DNA from: Teratosphaeria epicoccoides
Lineage: Eukaryota; Ascomycota; Dothideomycetes; Mycosphaerellales; Teratosphaeriaceae
Direction of reading: 5' to 3'
DNA: 64,000 nucleotides
Assembly: GCA_021401465.1 (NCBI GenBank)
Contig: JADDMT010000001.1
Location: forward strand, 248,001-312,000
A program made the position numbers and the translations under genes. Shown piece by piece: positions 52,661-63,829 of the stretch. Below the pieces are notes generated by a model. The model was not told the DNA's origin. It saw only the letters and a list, made by a program, of their open reading frames with translations, and did no database searches. Within the stretch, counting starts at the first letter, position 1. The number at the start of each line of letters is the position of its first letter.

Positions 52661-54061
52661 CTACTTAAGCGTCACCAACTCCTCCGACGCCGTCGGATGA
52701 ATCGCCACACACCGATCGAGATCCGCCTTCGTCGCCCCCATCTTGATCGCCACCCCGAACCCCTGCAAAATCTCACTGCTCCCCTTCCCCAACAAATGCA
52801 ACCCCACCACCTTCTCCTCCCTGCCCGTGCAAATCACCTTGTACGACACGGGCGCCCTCTCCTCCGGCGTGTGCAGCGAGTAGTACATATCCGTGAAGCT
52901 GGTGTTGTACACCTTGATATTCTCGTCGCCGTACTTTTTCCGCGCGTCTGGCTCGGGCAGGCCGATGGAGCCGACTTCCGGGTGCGAGAAGACGACCGAG
53001 GGGATGTTGGAGTAGTCGAGGTGGGCGTCCGGTTTGCCGCCGAAGAGACGGTCGGCGAGGCGGCGGCCGGCAGCGATGGCGACGGGCGTCAGCTCGAAGC
53101 CACGATCGCAGACGTCGCCGAGCGCGTAGATGTCGTCGATATTGGTGTTTTGGTATTCGTCGGTGATGATGTGCCCCTTGTCGTTCTGGTCGACTTTGCC
53201 CACCGCACCAAGATTGAGCTTCTCCAGCTCGGGGCTGCGGCCAATCGCCCACAGCAGGCAGTCGATCTCCAACGTGCCCTCGCCGTCTTTGTCTTTGTAG
53301 TGCAGCTTCTTCCATCCGTTGCCCATGTCCTCGACCTTTGACTGTGATGACTGCTTGTGGATATGCACACCCTGTCGCTCATACTCCGCTACCGCCTTCT
53401 CCTGGACCATCGGGTCGAAAGTCCGCAGGAAAGTGTCGTGGCGGATGAACAGATGCGTCTCAGTGCCCAGAGCATGGAATATACCCGCCATCTCCACCGC
53501 GATGTATCCCGCGCCAACCACAGCGACCTTCTTCGGCTGCTTCTTGAGCTCAAAAAAGCCGTCCGAAGTGACACCCAGCTCCGCGCCCTCGACCTTGGGG
53601 ACATTGGGGTAGCCACCGACGGCGATCAGAATCTTCTTGCCCTTGATCTGCACCTCAGTCCCATCGTCCAGCACAACCTTCACGGTGTGCTTGTCCTCGA
53701 AGCTCGCAGTGCCATGCAAATACTCCACCTTATCATTCTGCAGATTCTTCTCATAAATGCCATTCAACCTCTTGACATACGCATCCCTCTTCTCCACGAA
53801 CCCCGTCCAATCGAAGGGAACGTCATCCGGCACGGAAAAGCCATACGCCTTCGCGTCCTTGATCGTTTCCCGAATCGAAGCAGCATTCGACGTGATTTTC
53901 TTCGGCACACATCCCACATTCACACAAGTGCCTCCAAGCCGCTTGTTCTCAATCGCAATCGTCTTCTTGCCGTACATGCCACTCGCCCGCCGTGCAGAAG
54001 CCAGACCGCCGGAGCCGCCACCAATGACGACGTAGTCGGCCTCCTTCTGTATGGGCGGCAT
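52661..54061 (-). CDS. glr1: Glutathione reductase
   Basis: Single exon from ATG 54061: 466 residues, the normal length. FAD-binding GGGSGGLASARRA at about 13-25, the redox-active disulfide in GGTCVNVGCVPKK, the NADPH-binding GAGYIAVEMAG, the second FAD motif TNIDDIYALGDV, and the C-terminal catalytic His-Glu pair in AIHPTASEELVT are all present. The enzyme reduces glutathione disulfide with NADPH. Upstream of the ATG the frame stays open and reads LLRLTSTRTFISSITADRLN..., Arg/Ser/Thr-rich with hardly any acids, like a mitochondrial presequence. Its nearest in-frame ATG is at 54361; a CTG at 54172 could also initiate. In yeast one gene gives both cytosolic and mitochondrial Glr1 by start choice, so dual targeting is plausible here. 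Confidence 0.95.
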   Translation of the reverse strand: MPPIQKEADYVVIGGGSGGLASARRASGMYGKKTIAIENKRLGGTCVNVGCVPKKITSNAASIRETIKDAKAYGFSVPDDVPFDWTGFVEKRDAYVKRLNGIYEKNLQNDKVEYLHGTASFEDKHTVKVVLDDGTEVQIKGKKILIAVGGYPNVPKVEGAELGVTSDGFFELKKQPKKVAVVGAGYIAVEMAGIFHALGTETHLFIRHDTFLRTFDPMVQEKAVAEYERQGVHIHKQSSQSKVEDMGNGWKKLHYKDKDGEGTLEIDCLLWAIGRSPELEKLNLGAVGKVDQNDKGHIITDEYQNTNIDDIYALGDVCDRGFELTPVAIAAGRRLADRLFGGKPDAHLDYSNIPSVVFSHPEVGSIGLPEPDARKKYGDENIKVYNTSFTDMYYSLHTPEERAPVSYKVICTGREEKVVGLHLLGKGSSEILQGFGVAIKMGATKADLDRCVAIHPTASEELVTLK

Positions 54062-55093
54062 GACGGAAGCTGTGCTGCTCAGGTGGCGCGAGAATGTGTT
54101 CAGTCGGTCGGCCGTGATGCTGGAGATGAATGTCCTGGTGGACGTGAGGCGGAGAAGGGTGTGAGGAGACAGTTTGTCGGTATTGCGATGAGCTGGCACA
54201 CACTTGTGCGCGGGAAAAGGCTTGTTATTATCAATCTCTACAGACGATCCTCGTACATATAATGGGTTGGGAGAGCAGTGACGTGTAGATGGACTTTGGA
54301 GCTCGTGGAAACTCAAATATGACGGCGGGAATCGGATTGGTGACGGCGGGCATTTACTCATCGAGCAGGCAGAGATGAAGCGGGGATGGAGACATGTATC
54401 ATCGGAGAATGCTGACTTGGAGATGGTTTGTAAGAATCCCAATGGTCCGGTTGCTGACATAGCACTCATGCTGCGATACATTTGATATCTGATCCCCCTA
54501 CACTTCTTCACGCATCTAGACTGGTATTCAATCCGTACCAGCACCGCCAGAGTATTTCTTTGAGTTCCGTCACATCAACAATTCCCTGCCAGCCGTGCTC
54601 GTGAGAAGGCACAGTCCGAGTCGTGGCGGTCCACAACTCCCTACGTAAAGGCATCCTATCAGCTGAATATGGCGAAGAGGATCAGGCAGGCGACAGAGAT
54701 ATTGGCTCCCTGAAACTCGCCTCGACAGACCACAATCAAAGTCGTTGATGCTTGATGAGTAGCTTTATGGATTCCCTTCGTGATATGCTCAAAAAGTTCT
54801 CGCTCATTAGCCAAGATAATTTCATGAGCATTTCTCACCGCACTCTCCTGGTCTTCCCTTCTCATCCCAGCGAAGCTAATCTTTGCTGGCACCGCGCTGT
54901 TCCACGAGCACCTCGCACCGTCTGAAGTGGGAGAGGTATATGAGCACCGCATCTCCTCAGGCCGATCTCGAAATGTTGGGACCCCCCAGGCCTCGACAAT
55001 CGCTCTCCACCCACACCGGCCTGGACACGGCTGACCGATTCAACCATCACTGACCGAAACAGTCTTGACGATCTGAACATTGCCGTCACAGCC
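54062..55093. other. Divergent region upstream of GLR1 and a small secreted protein
   Basis: About 1 kb. The first 300 bp continue the GLR1 frame and may code a mitochondrial leader. The rest shows no gene. It should hold both promoters. Confidence 0.45.
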
Positions 55094-55640
55094 ATGCAAC
55101 TCCACCTCCTCTCCCTCGCCCTCAACATGGCGCTCCTCGCCCGCATCGCGAGTGGCGAAAAGGACAGCGATGGCGATGAATTGCCCCCGGGTCTGCCCAA
55201 GGTCTCATGCGACGGCGACTTTCTCACATACGCGCAATGCGTGTGGTTCGAAAGCGACAACGACCCTCGCGGTACTTACAACAAGGACCTCACCAAGAAA
55301 GCCTGCGCCGCCTATCCGCATGACAAGTACCCGCCGTTTGAATTTTTCGAGGACGACAAAGCCGTGCGTTCGCACCTCAGAGAGGGTCTGCTGCGAGCGT
55401 CTGCTGACCAGGTTCTGATAGTGCGTGGATGAGCAAGGAGTCGGTGACGACACTTACCGCAGGATTTGCAGCACGGATTTCGCGGGGTTGTGTTTTGATC
55501 TGGGCGGCGGTTATAACGGGAAAGCGGCTTATGGCGCGAACATGGGCGAGACGCTAAAAGAAATGTACTCGTACGCCGACGAAGGGGACGGAGTAACGAG
55601 CGATCCGCAAGGAGATGGTACAGAGGAGGGTAGTAAGTGA
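55094..55640 (+). CDS. Small probable secreted protein
   Basis: Model: exons 55094-55398 and 55463-55640; 64-bp intron (gtctgc...accgcag). Total 483 nt, 160 residues. The start MQLHLLSLALNMALLARIAS is a signal peptide. The mature part has five cysteines (KVSCDG, YAQCVW, KKACAAYP, AICSTDF, GLCFDLGGGY), then an acidic tail. The donor is weak, but it is the only one before the first stop that joins the two cysteine-bearing parts in frame; without splicing the first frame ends at 55432 (112 residues). The family is not recognised. Size, secretion signal and cysteines fit the class of small secreted fungal proteins, some of which act at the host or substrate surface, but there is no direct evidence of role. 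Confidence 0.55.
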
Positions 55641-56747
55641 TTACGTAGGCACTGGCTCACCGGTCGACGGGTTTCGAGACCGCGTTTCGGGTGCATCTGT
55701 ACGCCAGCGAAGAATCAGCCGCTGCGACAGCAATCATGATATAGCTCTTGTAAGGACCACGGGTCAGCGCGCACGGTCCCCTTGGGCTGGTCCAATCTTT
55801 GCCTACCGAAATCCGTGCTAAGGTCTAGGACATGGGGTTCGAGATCTCCAGACATCGTGGCCTCCTTCGTGAGTTACGGACACTGCATCGAAGAGCATGC
55901 GCCTCACAAAGGCACTGAAGTCGAAGTGTAGAAGCGCAGGTGTCGCGGTGAGCAGCGTGCTTGCCTAAAGCGTAATGCCAATCCGTCACGAGCCCGGCGA
56001 GCCATCTGGACCAACAAACACCCCCACAGCGAAGCTCTGTACAAGACCCCAGGGTACTACTGCGAACCAGAGCCTGTACAGCCATGCCCATCGACGACAG
56101 ATGAATGAGAAGCTCTAGGGCAATACTTCCTTCTCGCCCATTTTGACCTGCACTGACTTTCAACAACCTACAGCCAGTCATTCTGTCATCGGCCAACTGG
56201 ACCAGTCAACCGAGTGACAGTTGGAGTCACCATCTGCTGCATCACCCGACGACCTGATGAGACCACGGCATCGTTACGCCACCTGAACAGAGTGACAAAG
56301 CCCTTGGTCGTGTTTACGAGTACTCGAGACATTGTGGAAGAAGCGGTCGACCCTGTCGAACGCTCGATCAGTCGACCGGTTGAATGACTGACAGAATCAC
56401 TGCCTCTAGCTGTTCTGCGGATCTCGCCAGTACCTTCCACCCAGATTTTCGAGTCGCGACGAGGCCTGCACCGTGATCATCCCCAGACCCGTCGCCTATG
56501 GACAGTGACGAGTTCGGAGCAGGATGGACAAGTCCGGCCAGGACGAGAGCGAGAAAGCCGCATCATTCAGCCGGCCGGCCGTGCTGTAAAAGACATCTCG
56601 CAGTGTGCGAATCAGACTGGACTCGCGAGCATCGGCGAGCGAGAGTCATTCGTCCCACTCAACCGTGTAACCTTGCCCGGCATCGACCTCTGCAACTCCC
56701 TTCCTCAGGCATGCAGAAGCCGCACCTCGTCGTCCTCGCCACCAACC
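55641..56747. other. Intergenic region, no gene recognised
   Basis: About 1.1 kb between two small Cys-containing genes. Open frames are short. Scattered GTCGAC/GTCA words occur at 56170-56400 without regular spacing. Confidence 0.4.
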
Positions 56748-57075
56748 ATGCCTTTCCCTCTCCATCCGCAAACTCCTCCTCCTACACCCCTCGTCCCTCT
56801 CGCGCACGCCCAATGCAAAAGACCTGACTTCTCGCAGCTCGGATCAGAAGAAGATTGTGAGCCCCCCCCCTCCCCCGGCTTCCCATAAGCAAGGACTAAT
56901 ATGCGATGCCCTCTTGCAGATTTATTGCGACGCCAACCTCATCGACACAGTGTCGAGCGACTGCACTTGGTTCGGCGCCAACTGTCGGCGTGAGGAACTC
57001 AGACCGGATGGGGGGTGTAAGGACCAGGAGACGAAGAAGTGTTGTGGATATACATGTGGGGCGCCCGGGCGATAA
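56748..57075 (+). CDS. Small Cys-rich protein, 5' structure uncertain
   Basis: The secure part is an exon ending at 57075 that reads YCDANLIDTVSSDCTWFGANC, then GGCKDQETKKCCGYTCGAPGR: eight cysteines in about 50 residues with a CC pair. An intron with a good donor (gtgagc at 56857), a poly-C tract, a CTAAT-like branch and a TTGCAG acceptor precedes it. The upstream frame (MPFPLHPQTPPPTPLVPLAH, AQCKRPDFSQLGSEED) joins in phase only if the later acceptor at 56950 is used, giving 77 residues and dropping two cysteines; the better TTGCAG acceptor breaks the frame. So either the upstream exon is something else or there is a frameshift. It resembles a cysteine-stabilised secreted protein; the family is unknown. 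It neighbours another small secreted protein. Confidence 0.45.
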
Positions 57076-58043
57076 CGAATCGCCCTCGCCCTGGTGAGAA
57101 GAGGAATTGCGATTGGTACTTTTTTCAGCCTAGGTTCTATGTAAGACGCCGTGTGAAGTCCCGTCGTTCATCTTGTGTCGCCACACGAATCGATGGGAGG
57201 AGCCGGTGTGTTTGATTTTTTTCGTCCTTTGCACATCTGCAGCGCGAAAAGGGTTCGTAGCATGCCCGAAGTCTTTGTTTAATTCACCGCAGTGGCGACG
57301 AATGTGTGCGCGGCAGAGGTTCTCTACGACAGATGGAAAGATTCCGGTCCGTCCTGCTCTGAGCGCCGAGATAGTGTGTAGCTTCATCATGGCAGTGTAC
57401 CTCGTGCACCAAAGCTGTAAGGTTCTATATCGATTTGTCGCGTGTTCAATAACTCCCATTCGATCAGCGATTGCTACCACGGTTGATGCGGCGTGCTTGG
57501 AGTCTATCTTCTCTCAAACTCGTCCGGCGCTCCACGCTCGCGAAAGCGTTGTTATTCATGTACCTCGGCGTTGGATATCGAGATATGTGGTCAGTGAACA
57601 ACCCCGCCTCGCCGAAGCGTCTACCCTTACCTACTGTAGTCAACAAATTTCCCCGAAAAGACGTTGCGGAAGCCAATACGATGCTATCGCGGAGAAGTTC
57701 CTGGGATAATTGTTTCTGATTTAAAGATGTGCTGAACATGAGAGGCAAGGATGGCACACTGTCGGATCCCTCTCAGCCAAAGGAGATGATTACAAGCATT
57801 ATTACCATGTGAATCATGCTATCAATGCTGTCGTGTGCTCAATATGCTTTATGACCCGTCGCCAAGTCCTGTCAACCGTGCTTCCAACTGACTAAATTCT
57901 CTGACCCCTCGTCTATGCGCCATTTTGTGCGCAAAACTCTCGCGGAGTACACAACATCGCGCATTGATAGGATCGGCGTGCTGTTGAGAAAATGCTGCCA
58001 GCCCGATTAGAACGCCTTGAAATATCCTTCAACGTGCGCCTGC
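57076..58043. other. Convergent intergenic region
   Basis: 3' sides of the Cys-rich gene (+) and the NirA-like gene (-). A 178-codon + strand frame at 57173-57709 has no domain or signal and is not called. Confidence 0.4.
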
Positions 58044-60551
58044 TCATTGCCAACTCCAGTCATTCGATCCTGGTGTTCCAACACGATCGTCCATAACCTC
58101 GATACCTCCCTGCTCCATCGAAGACGGATCACTTGTAGGTCCATCTGCCGCGAGGTTAGGCCACTGTTGGGGGCCGACATCTGGCAAAGGGCCATCGACA
58201 TGGGAAAGGTCAAATATCATGTCCAAACCGGCCTGCGTGGGTCCATTCTGAAGTGGGAAGGGCGTCCAGAAGCTGTTTTGATCGTATGCCTGCTGCTGAA
58301 CGATAGGCATTGACTTGTCGCTGTAGAAGCTAGACAGCAGTGGAGAAAGCAGTGGCCGCGAAGGTGGGCGGAAAGGGCCTTGTCCGCTTGCATTCGATCC
58401 CTCAGACTGCGTACCCGAGCTTGCTCCCGACGATCGATGTCGAGGAATTGATGGCGCGAAATTGGCTGGCGGCGTGAACCATTTTCTGAAGCTGGGCGCA
58501 TCCAGTGCGGAGCCTGAATCTGAACCACCAGGCAGCGTTATCGCCCATTTCGCCGCGAGTGACCGGATGATGTCGATGCAACGGGCGGCAAACTGGTGAT
58601 TCACGGATATTGCTCTTAGGTCCTGGAGACCTTGCGTTAGGTGTAGTGTCGCAGACTCGGAGGGCAGATTGAGAAGATGAATCGTGCTGGCGGACAGCAG
58701 AATGCTGGTTACTGGAAGGTGAACTCGGCGAAGGCCATAAATGCCGCGAAGTGCATTCATCAAAACTGATATCTCATTAGCACAATGAGTGCAGGTGTCT
58801 CGCGGATAGAGTCCAGCTCCGCTCAAGTCAAGCTTGATATATGGTCGGAAAAGGCTGTGCAAGGATCAGCACAGTGCATTTTCAAATCGCCGCACCACGG
58901 ATGCCCGCGACTGGAACTTACTGAAGCACGCAAGCATAAAAGTACATATGCAGAACCAGTGCATATGGCAGGGAGGTGTTCTCTAGTTGGAAGAAGCTGG
59001 GGAGACTGCGATGCCAGTCCTGATACTGTGCGTAGGCAGCCTGAAGACGACGGCTCGTGAATCTTTCTCGGGGCGCATAAAAGGTATTGACCATGTCAGA
59101 TGACAGCTCGGACAGACGGCTGTAGCAATCCATGAAAGCCAATAGACGCGATGGTTGCTCAGCGACGGGGCTGGCCGTGAGCGGAGTGTCTTCGTAGGAG
59201 ATCCATGGCCGTAATTCAGTGCGGTCGCTGACAGACGGCTTGTGCACGTCTGCTGCAGCTCGGGGCAGCTGCGAGAGTCTCCCAAAAGCAACAGAGCATG
59301 TCCTAGATCCAGTAAGTCAGTCAATGGCACCACTATGTTGGCACAAAAGACAGCGAAAATGCTTACGCTTCGATATTGAAGACACCCCAGAACGTGATCC
59401 TCCGCACCTCAATTTCCGCCGAGCGCAGACCGCTGCCAGCGACAGACAAATGCAACCCCAGCTCGAGCGCCATGCAAACGCATCTTCCCGCAAGTCGATA
59501 GGCAGCGCTGTCACGCCCACGCGAGCACTCGCGACAAGCCATGATTCCAAGAGCTTGGACATTGGTTAGACAAGGCTCTTCTTCGAAATCAAGCAGACGT
59601 TTTGCTTCAGCGAAGAAGTCGTCTCCTGCGGTGTATGCGGCGCCAGACTCGTCGCGTGCGGCAGGACGATCTGAATAATGGCAGGCAAAGGACAGGATCG
59701 CGTTGACCAGGATGGCGCTGCAGTACTCCGAGCCGCCGCGACTCATGTCCTGCAAAAATTGCTCGCGGGAGATTATATGATACCAAGGGTGAATCCAAGA
59801 AAAATATAGGTTGAGTAGATGCTCAACAAACTCGGCGTCCTGCGGCGTTCTGAACCAGGCCGTCGTGCCGCCGAGCGGGGAGATGGACTGAGCGTAGGCG
59901 GAATCAGTTGACTGATGGCGTGAGAGCGCCGGGACCGGCGTAGCAATGTCGCGTGTGAAGCTCGTGGGAGCAGTCTCAGAAATCTGCTGTGCAAAGTCGG
60001 CCTCGAGTGTCTGCTGACCGAAGCTTGGTGGAAGTTGCACGTTCGACTTTAGAGACAGCGCCAAAATCTGCGGGTCGGCGTCCTCTGTTCGGAGGCTGTG
60101 CAGTAGTGAGATCGCCTCGTCCTCAGGGAGACTGCGCAAAGATGCCACAATCACGTCCAGGTAATCATTGCGTTGCTGTAGCGTCTGTATGTCTCGTTTC
60201 AGGGCACCTTTCCGTCGATGGTCACTATCGGCATCGTAGAAGCAATGTGTATTGTAAACCGCAGTACACGTAGAGCAAGAAGGTAGACTGCCATCGCACT
60301 GTTGGGCACAAAGTATCAGTGAAGGCCAGGAACCGTATTTGGATTGTTGCAAGTACGGACCTTGCTTTTACGTTTCCGACATGGTATGCCTGTATGAATG
60401 GTCAGCTGAGAACTCCACAACGTACTGCAAATCGGCACAACATACAGGCAGACGAGACGGCTTTCCTTTTACTGCTGGTATTGGTATCGGACGCGTCAGG
60501 TGCATCAGGTGCTTTAGAACCATCTTTCGGACGGATGGGCCTCGGAGGCAT
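58044..60551 (-). CDS. NirA-like Zn2Cys6 transcription factor
   Basis: Five exons: 60551-60446, 60389-60361, 60298-59367, 59302-58922 and 58854-58044; introns of 56, 62, 64 and 67 bp. Total 2259 nt, 752 residues. The zinc cluster assembles only after splicing: C-IP-C-RKRKSK-C-DGSLPS-C-ST-C-TAVYNTH-C at about residues 36-63, with exon 2 a 29-nt micro-exon. A short linker and coiled helix follow (KGALKRDIQTLQQRNDYLDV). The middle homology (fungal_trans) region includes HLLNLYFSWIHPWYHIISRE, FLQDMSRGGSEYCSAILVNA and LGIMACRECSRGRDSAAYRL. The C-terminal half carries LSASTIHLLNLPSESATLHL and LRAISVNHQFAARCIDIIRS, typical of the NirA group. NirA itself activates nitrate-assimilation genes, but none lie nearby, so the target pathway is unknown. 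Confidence 0.88.
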
Positions 60552-63402
60552 GTCCTGTTAGCAATCCAGTTCGCTGTCGTTGTATCGCGAGTGTGCCATA
60601 AAGACTATGGAGGATCAATAGACTGCTCTTCAGCCTCTTCTACAACTGTGTACGCGGTGAGGACAGAATGGAGCCAAGATCTGGTTGTTTGAAGTAGAAC
60701 CACGAACACTTGGTCGTAGAGAAATGCCAGCAACAGTGAACGCTGCATCAAGAGGTGAGTATCGTTGATTCTGATTCAAAAACAACATCGGCGTGAATGT
60801 TGATCGCCTTATCAGGGGTGAGCTGCAGAACATCGCGGCCTGGACCTAGTGCTGCATTTCTGCCATACTACGAGGGACTTCGATCGTGGCTAAGCGGCAA
60901 GGGCACCGACTGTGCTGAAGACCGTTGCCGAAGGACGTCAATCTTTGCAGACTGCATCGCCGCATGCTCTTTGGTAGACTGTAGAAACCCTGAATTCGGA
61001 AGGCCGGCAACCTTGGTACCCGAGTAGTAAGGATAACACGTTATAGGCATACATACGCGGCGCAGCTGCGATTGGATCATCCTGTTGGATCTTGAGCCCT
61101 GCGCTTGCCCTACGGACTGCGCCTTGGCACTGCTCTCGGACGTGGTATCTTTGGTGAGGGCGTTGTTTTGTTTGTCTTTGGAGAGACTTGACCGCGCCAA
61201 GGCCAGGAAGCGACAATTTTGCCAAGCTATATCCTCAGGCAGCCGCACTGCAATTCGCACATGCCATGCTCGGACACAAGCGGCCGAAATGCCAAGCAAA
61301 GCTTACTCCGACGTCCTCTCGCTTCGCTCACTTGCATAGTACAAATCCACTGCAACCTGCCATTGGAAGTAATTTGAAACAATGCAACAAATTGCATACA
61401 TCACTCAAAGGATGTGGCGGTCCACATCGACGCTCCAAAGCGTTCCAGACTGTGCTGCGCGCCAGCGGCATAATCATTGCCCAGAATCGTGCAGCGATCA
61501 GACCTGTCGCCTGCGCAAATCATATGGAATCATCGCGAGATGCCGCCGCCAGTCCTTCTTTATTTTTAGCGTCACAGCAACATGACAAGTTGACAACAAG
61601 CTCCCAAATTCAGGGTCCTGATCAATGACGTTCTGGGTGAGCGCTTGTGGACGGTCCGCGATTTCGACGATGCACTAATGCACGGCAGGGAGACCAGGAC
61701 GCATGAGTCCACATGGAGTTGGCAGACCCAACAACTGTAATCTGAAGATCTGCATCCAGTCGCCGAGCCGCCATTATGCCGCAGCGATTCGACTTTGGGT
61801 TCTGCCACAGGGTCCCCTTGCAGTACCAGCGGCATATGTCTGCGCTCGATCCTATGTGAGCTGAGCCCGTGCTTCAGACTCTATCCTTTTCAACAATCAG
61901 AGACAGACAGGGAGCTCTTTCGTTCTGCCCTGGATCTGAATGATGCTGACACATGGTGCCTGGACATCTCGGAGTTCACCAGAGTTGTGTTCTGACTTGC
62001 TGACTTGAAGCCATGGGACAAGACGACCCACCGCAGATACAGTGTCTCGGCGATTGTACTCGTGCAGCGAAACAGTCTTTCACACAACTGCAGATACAGA
62101 ACCCCATCCACTGCATTCGAGTGGATGTTTCAGTGCCTATGACTCACAGCAGAGACACCATGCTTTTTGCTAGACAAACATTCAAGTGCTCCAGAACGGG
62201 ATGTCAAAGACCCTCCAGCAGTGATTGAAGACATAGCACATATCGCGCGCATTCCGCCCGTCGCGATCACAATCGGTCATCCAGACGCAGACGGGAAACA
62301 AATGCATTCTTCTCCTCGAGGCACAGGACCCGGACTTCGCACCGGCTCGCGTGCAGCAGGACGGGCGTTGAGAAAGTGCAGCACGGTAAGTGTCTTCTAT
62401 AGAAGCCGAGAATCCGAAGCTTATGTTCAAAGACCACCGAAAGAGCCTCCGCCAAGAGCCAAGACATTCGCCTGTGGAAAGCAAAACTGATAGGGCTATT
62501 TCTTGGCTGCCAAGCCGCTGATCGACCATCACCTACAGTACCGTCTAGTGAACTATATGGTAAACCGTCGACTCATGATTCGACTTGGAAATCAAAATAT
62601 GCATCTCTGACGGGCGACAGTGGTGGAAGCCCATCGTGCCAGGAGCACGTTGCCACTGCCATTTCTAATACGGAACCTAAACTCTCCAAGGCGGCCCTGC
62701 GGCCCTGGTCCTCTATGGCGTTGTTGACTGTGCTCTATGTGGAACGTCTGTTCCGGTGCGAAGACAACTCAAGTGGCATATCACTAATGGATATTGGCCA
62801 AGCAGCGCATACCTCATCGACTGCCGTCAGTCGATGCTGTTGATGGCAGGCAGATGCCGATGCCTCGCCAGTGATCCACATCCACATCCAAGATATACTA
62901 TCTGCCCACTCTGTGACCTTGAATTGTGCAGGTGCGCTGTGAAACTTTCGACTATGATCGGCTCCCTGTTCAGGCACTGTTTCAATTTGGAAGGCGTGCG
63001 GGCGCAACCATAGCAGCGGAGGATGATCTGGGCCTCGGCAGCGTCAGCTGCTATGGTTGTGCCATCAGGACGCATCTCAGTATCGTCAGCTCGTTCCCGT
63101 GGTGGGATGTACGTATAAATACACCAGTCGATATACGCCGTCGCTAAGCACCGCCAAATGTATGCTACCACTCTGATCCGTGGCCATCACAAGGCAACCT
63201 GTAAATCCCCTCCGCAAAGCAATGCTCGGCCGGACTTTGGCACGAAGCCTGAAGTCGCTAGCAATCCTTCCAGCTTTCTTCAATCGCACGCGCCCGTGGC
63301 CCTAGTCATCCACGTCGCAGATGCATGCAAATGACTCCTGCAGACTTCCATAGACTGCACTGGTCCCCGCCCTCATCACCGTTCACGGAACGCTCTCAGA
63401 TC
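60552..63402. other. Long region without a convincing gene
   Basis: About 2.85 kb between the NirA-like start and the 3' end of the Tctex gene. Frames up to 146 codons occur on both strands, mutually overlapping, with no domain, signal peptide or consistent splice pattern. No transposase, terminal repeats or tRNA were recognised. The part next to 60551 should hold the regulator's promoter. Confidence 0.45.
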
Positions 63403-63829
63403 TCACACAGCAACCCAGACAACAGAAATCACCACATCCATCCCCTTCTGCTCCGCCGCCTCGTACTTATGGCTCCACATCCCATCCTTCTCATTATTCC
63501 AATACGCACCACTAGCCGAATGCATGCCTCTCTTCCCTGACCCTCCGCTCCTCTCGCTATGCTGGATGATGGTGCTGTTGACGCAGAACTTGTATTTCTG
63601 CTCGTGCTCCGGGGGCTCGGAAATCAGAGATTTGAGTAGCGAGTTGATGATGCTGTTGTTCCAGCTTTGAGTCTGCTCGTGCTCGTAGTGGGTGTTGGTA
63701 GAGAGGGCGGCATCGCAGGCGGCGTTTGCGAGGGTCGCTAGGCGGTTGAGCGGGATGGGCTGTGTGGTATTGCGTTAGAGGGGTTTCGCCGAACAGATGG
63801 CCAGCTCGACTTACTGCGTTGGAGGCCAT
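63403..63829 (-). CDS. Tctex-type dynein light chain
   Basis: Two exons: 63829-63815 (15 nt, MASNA) and 63759-63403; a 55-bp intron (gtaagt...cacacag). Total 372 nt, 123 residues. The unspliced frame hides the gene because the second exon is in another frame. The joined protein reads PIPLNRLATLANAACDAALS, SWNNSIINSLLKSLISE, YKFCVNSTIIQHSERSG, GMHSASGAYWNNEKDGMWSH and ends DVVISVVWVAV. These are the standard blocks of the Tctex-1/DYNLT family: the NSTIIQ strand and the WNNExDGMW turn form the dimer interface that binds dynein intermediate chain. The role is cargo binding and assembly in cytoplasmic dynein, relevant to nuclear movement and vesicle transport in hyphae. The length is typical (about 115-150). 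Confidence 0.93.

Noticed and set aside
57173..57709. 178-codon + strand frame
   Set aside because: No domain, splice signals or start context; treated as chance in a 3' intergenic region.
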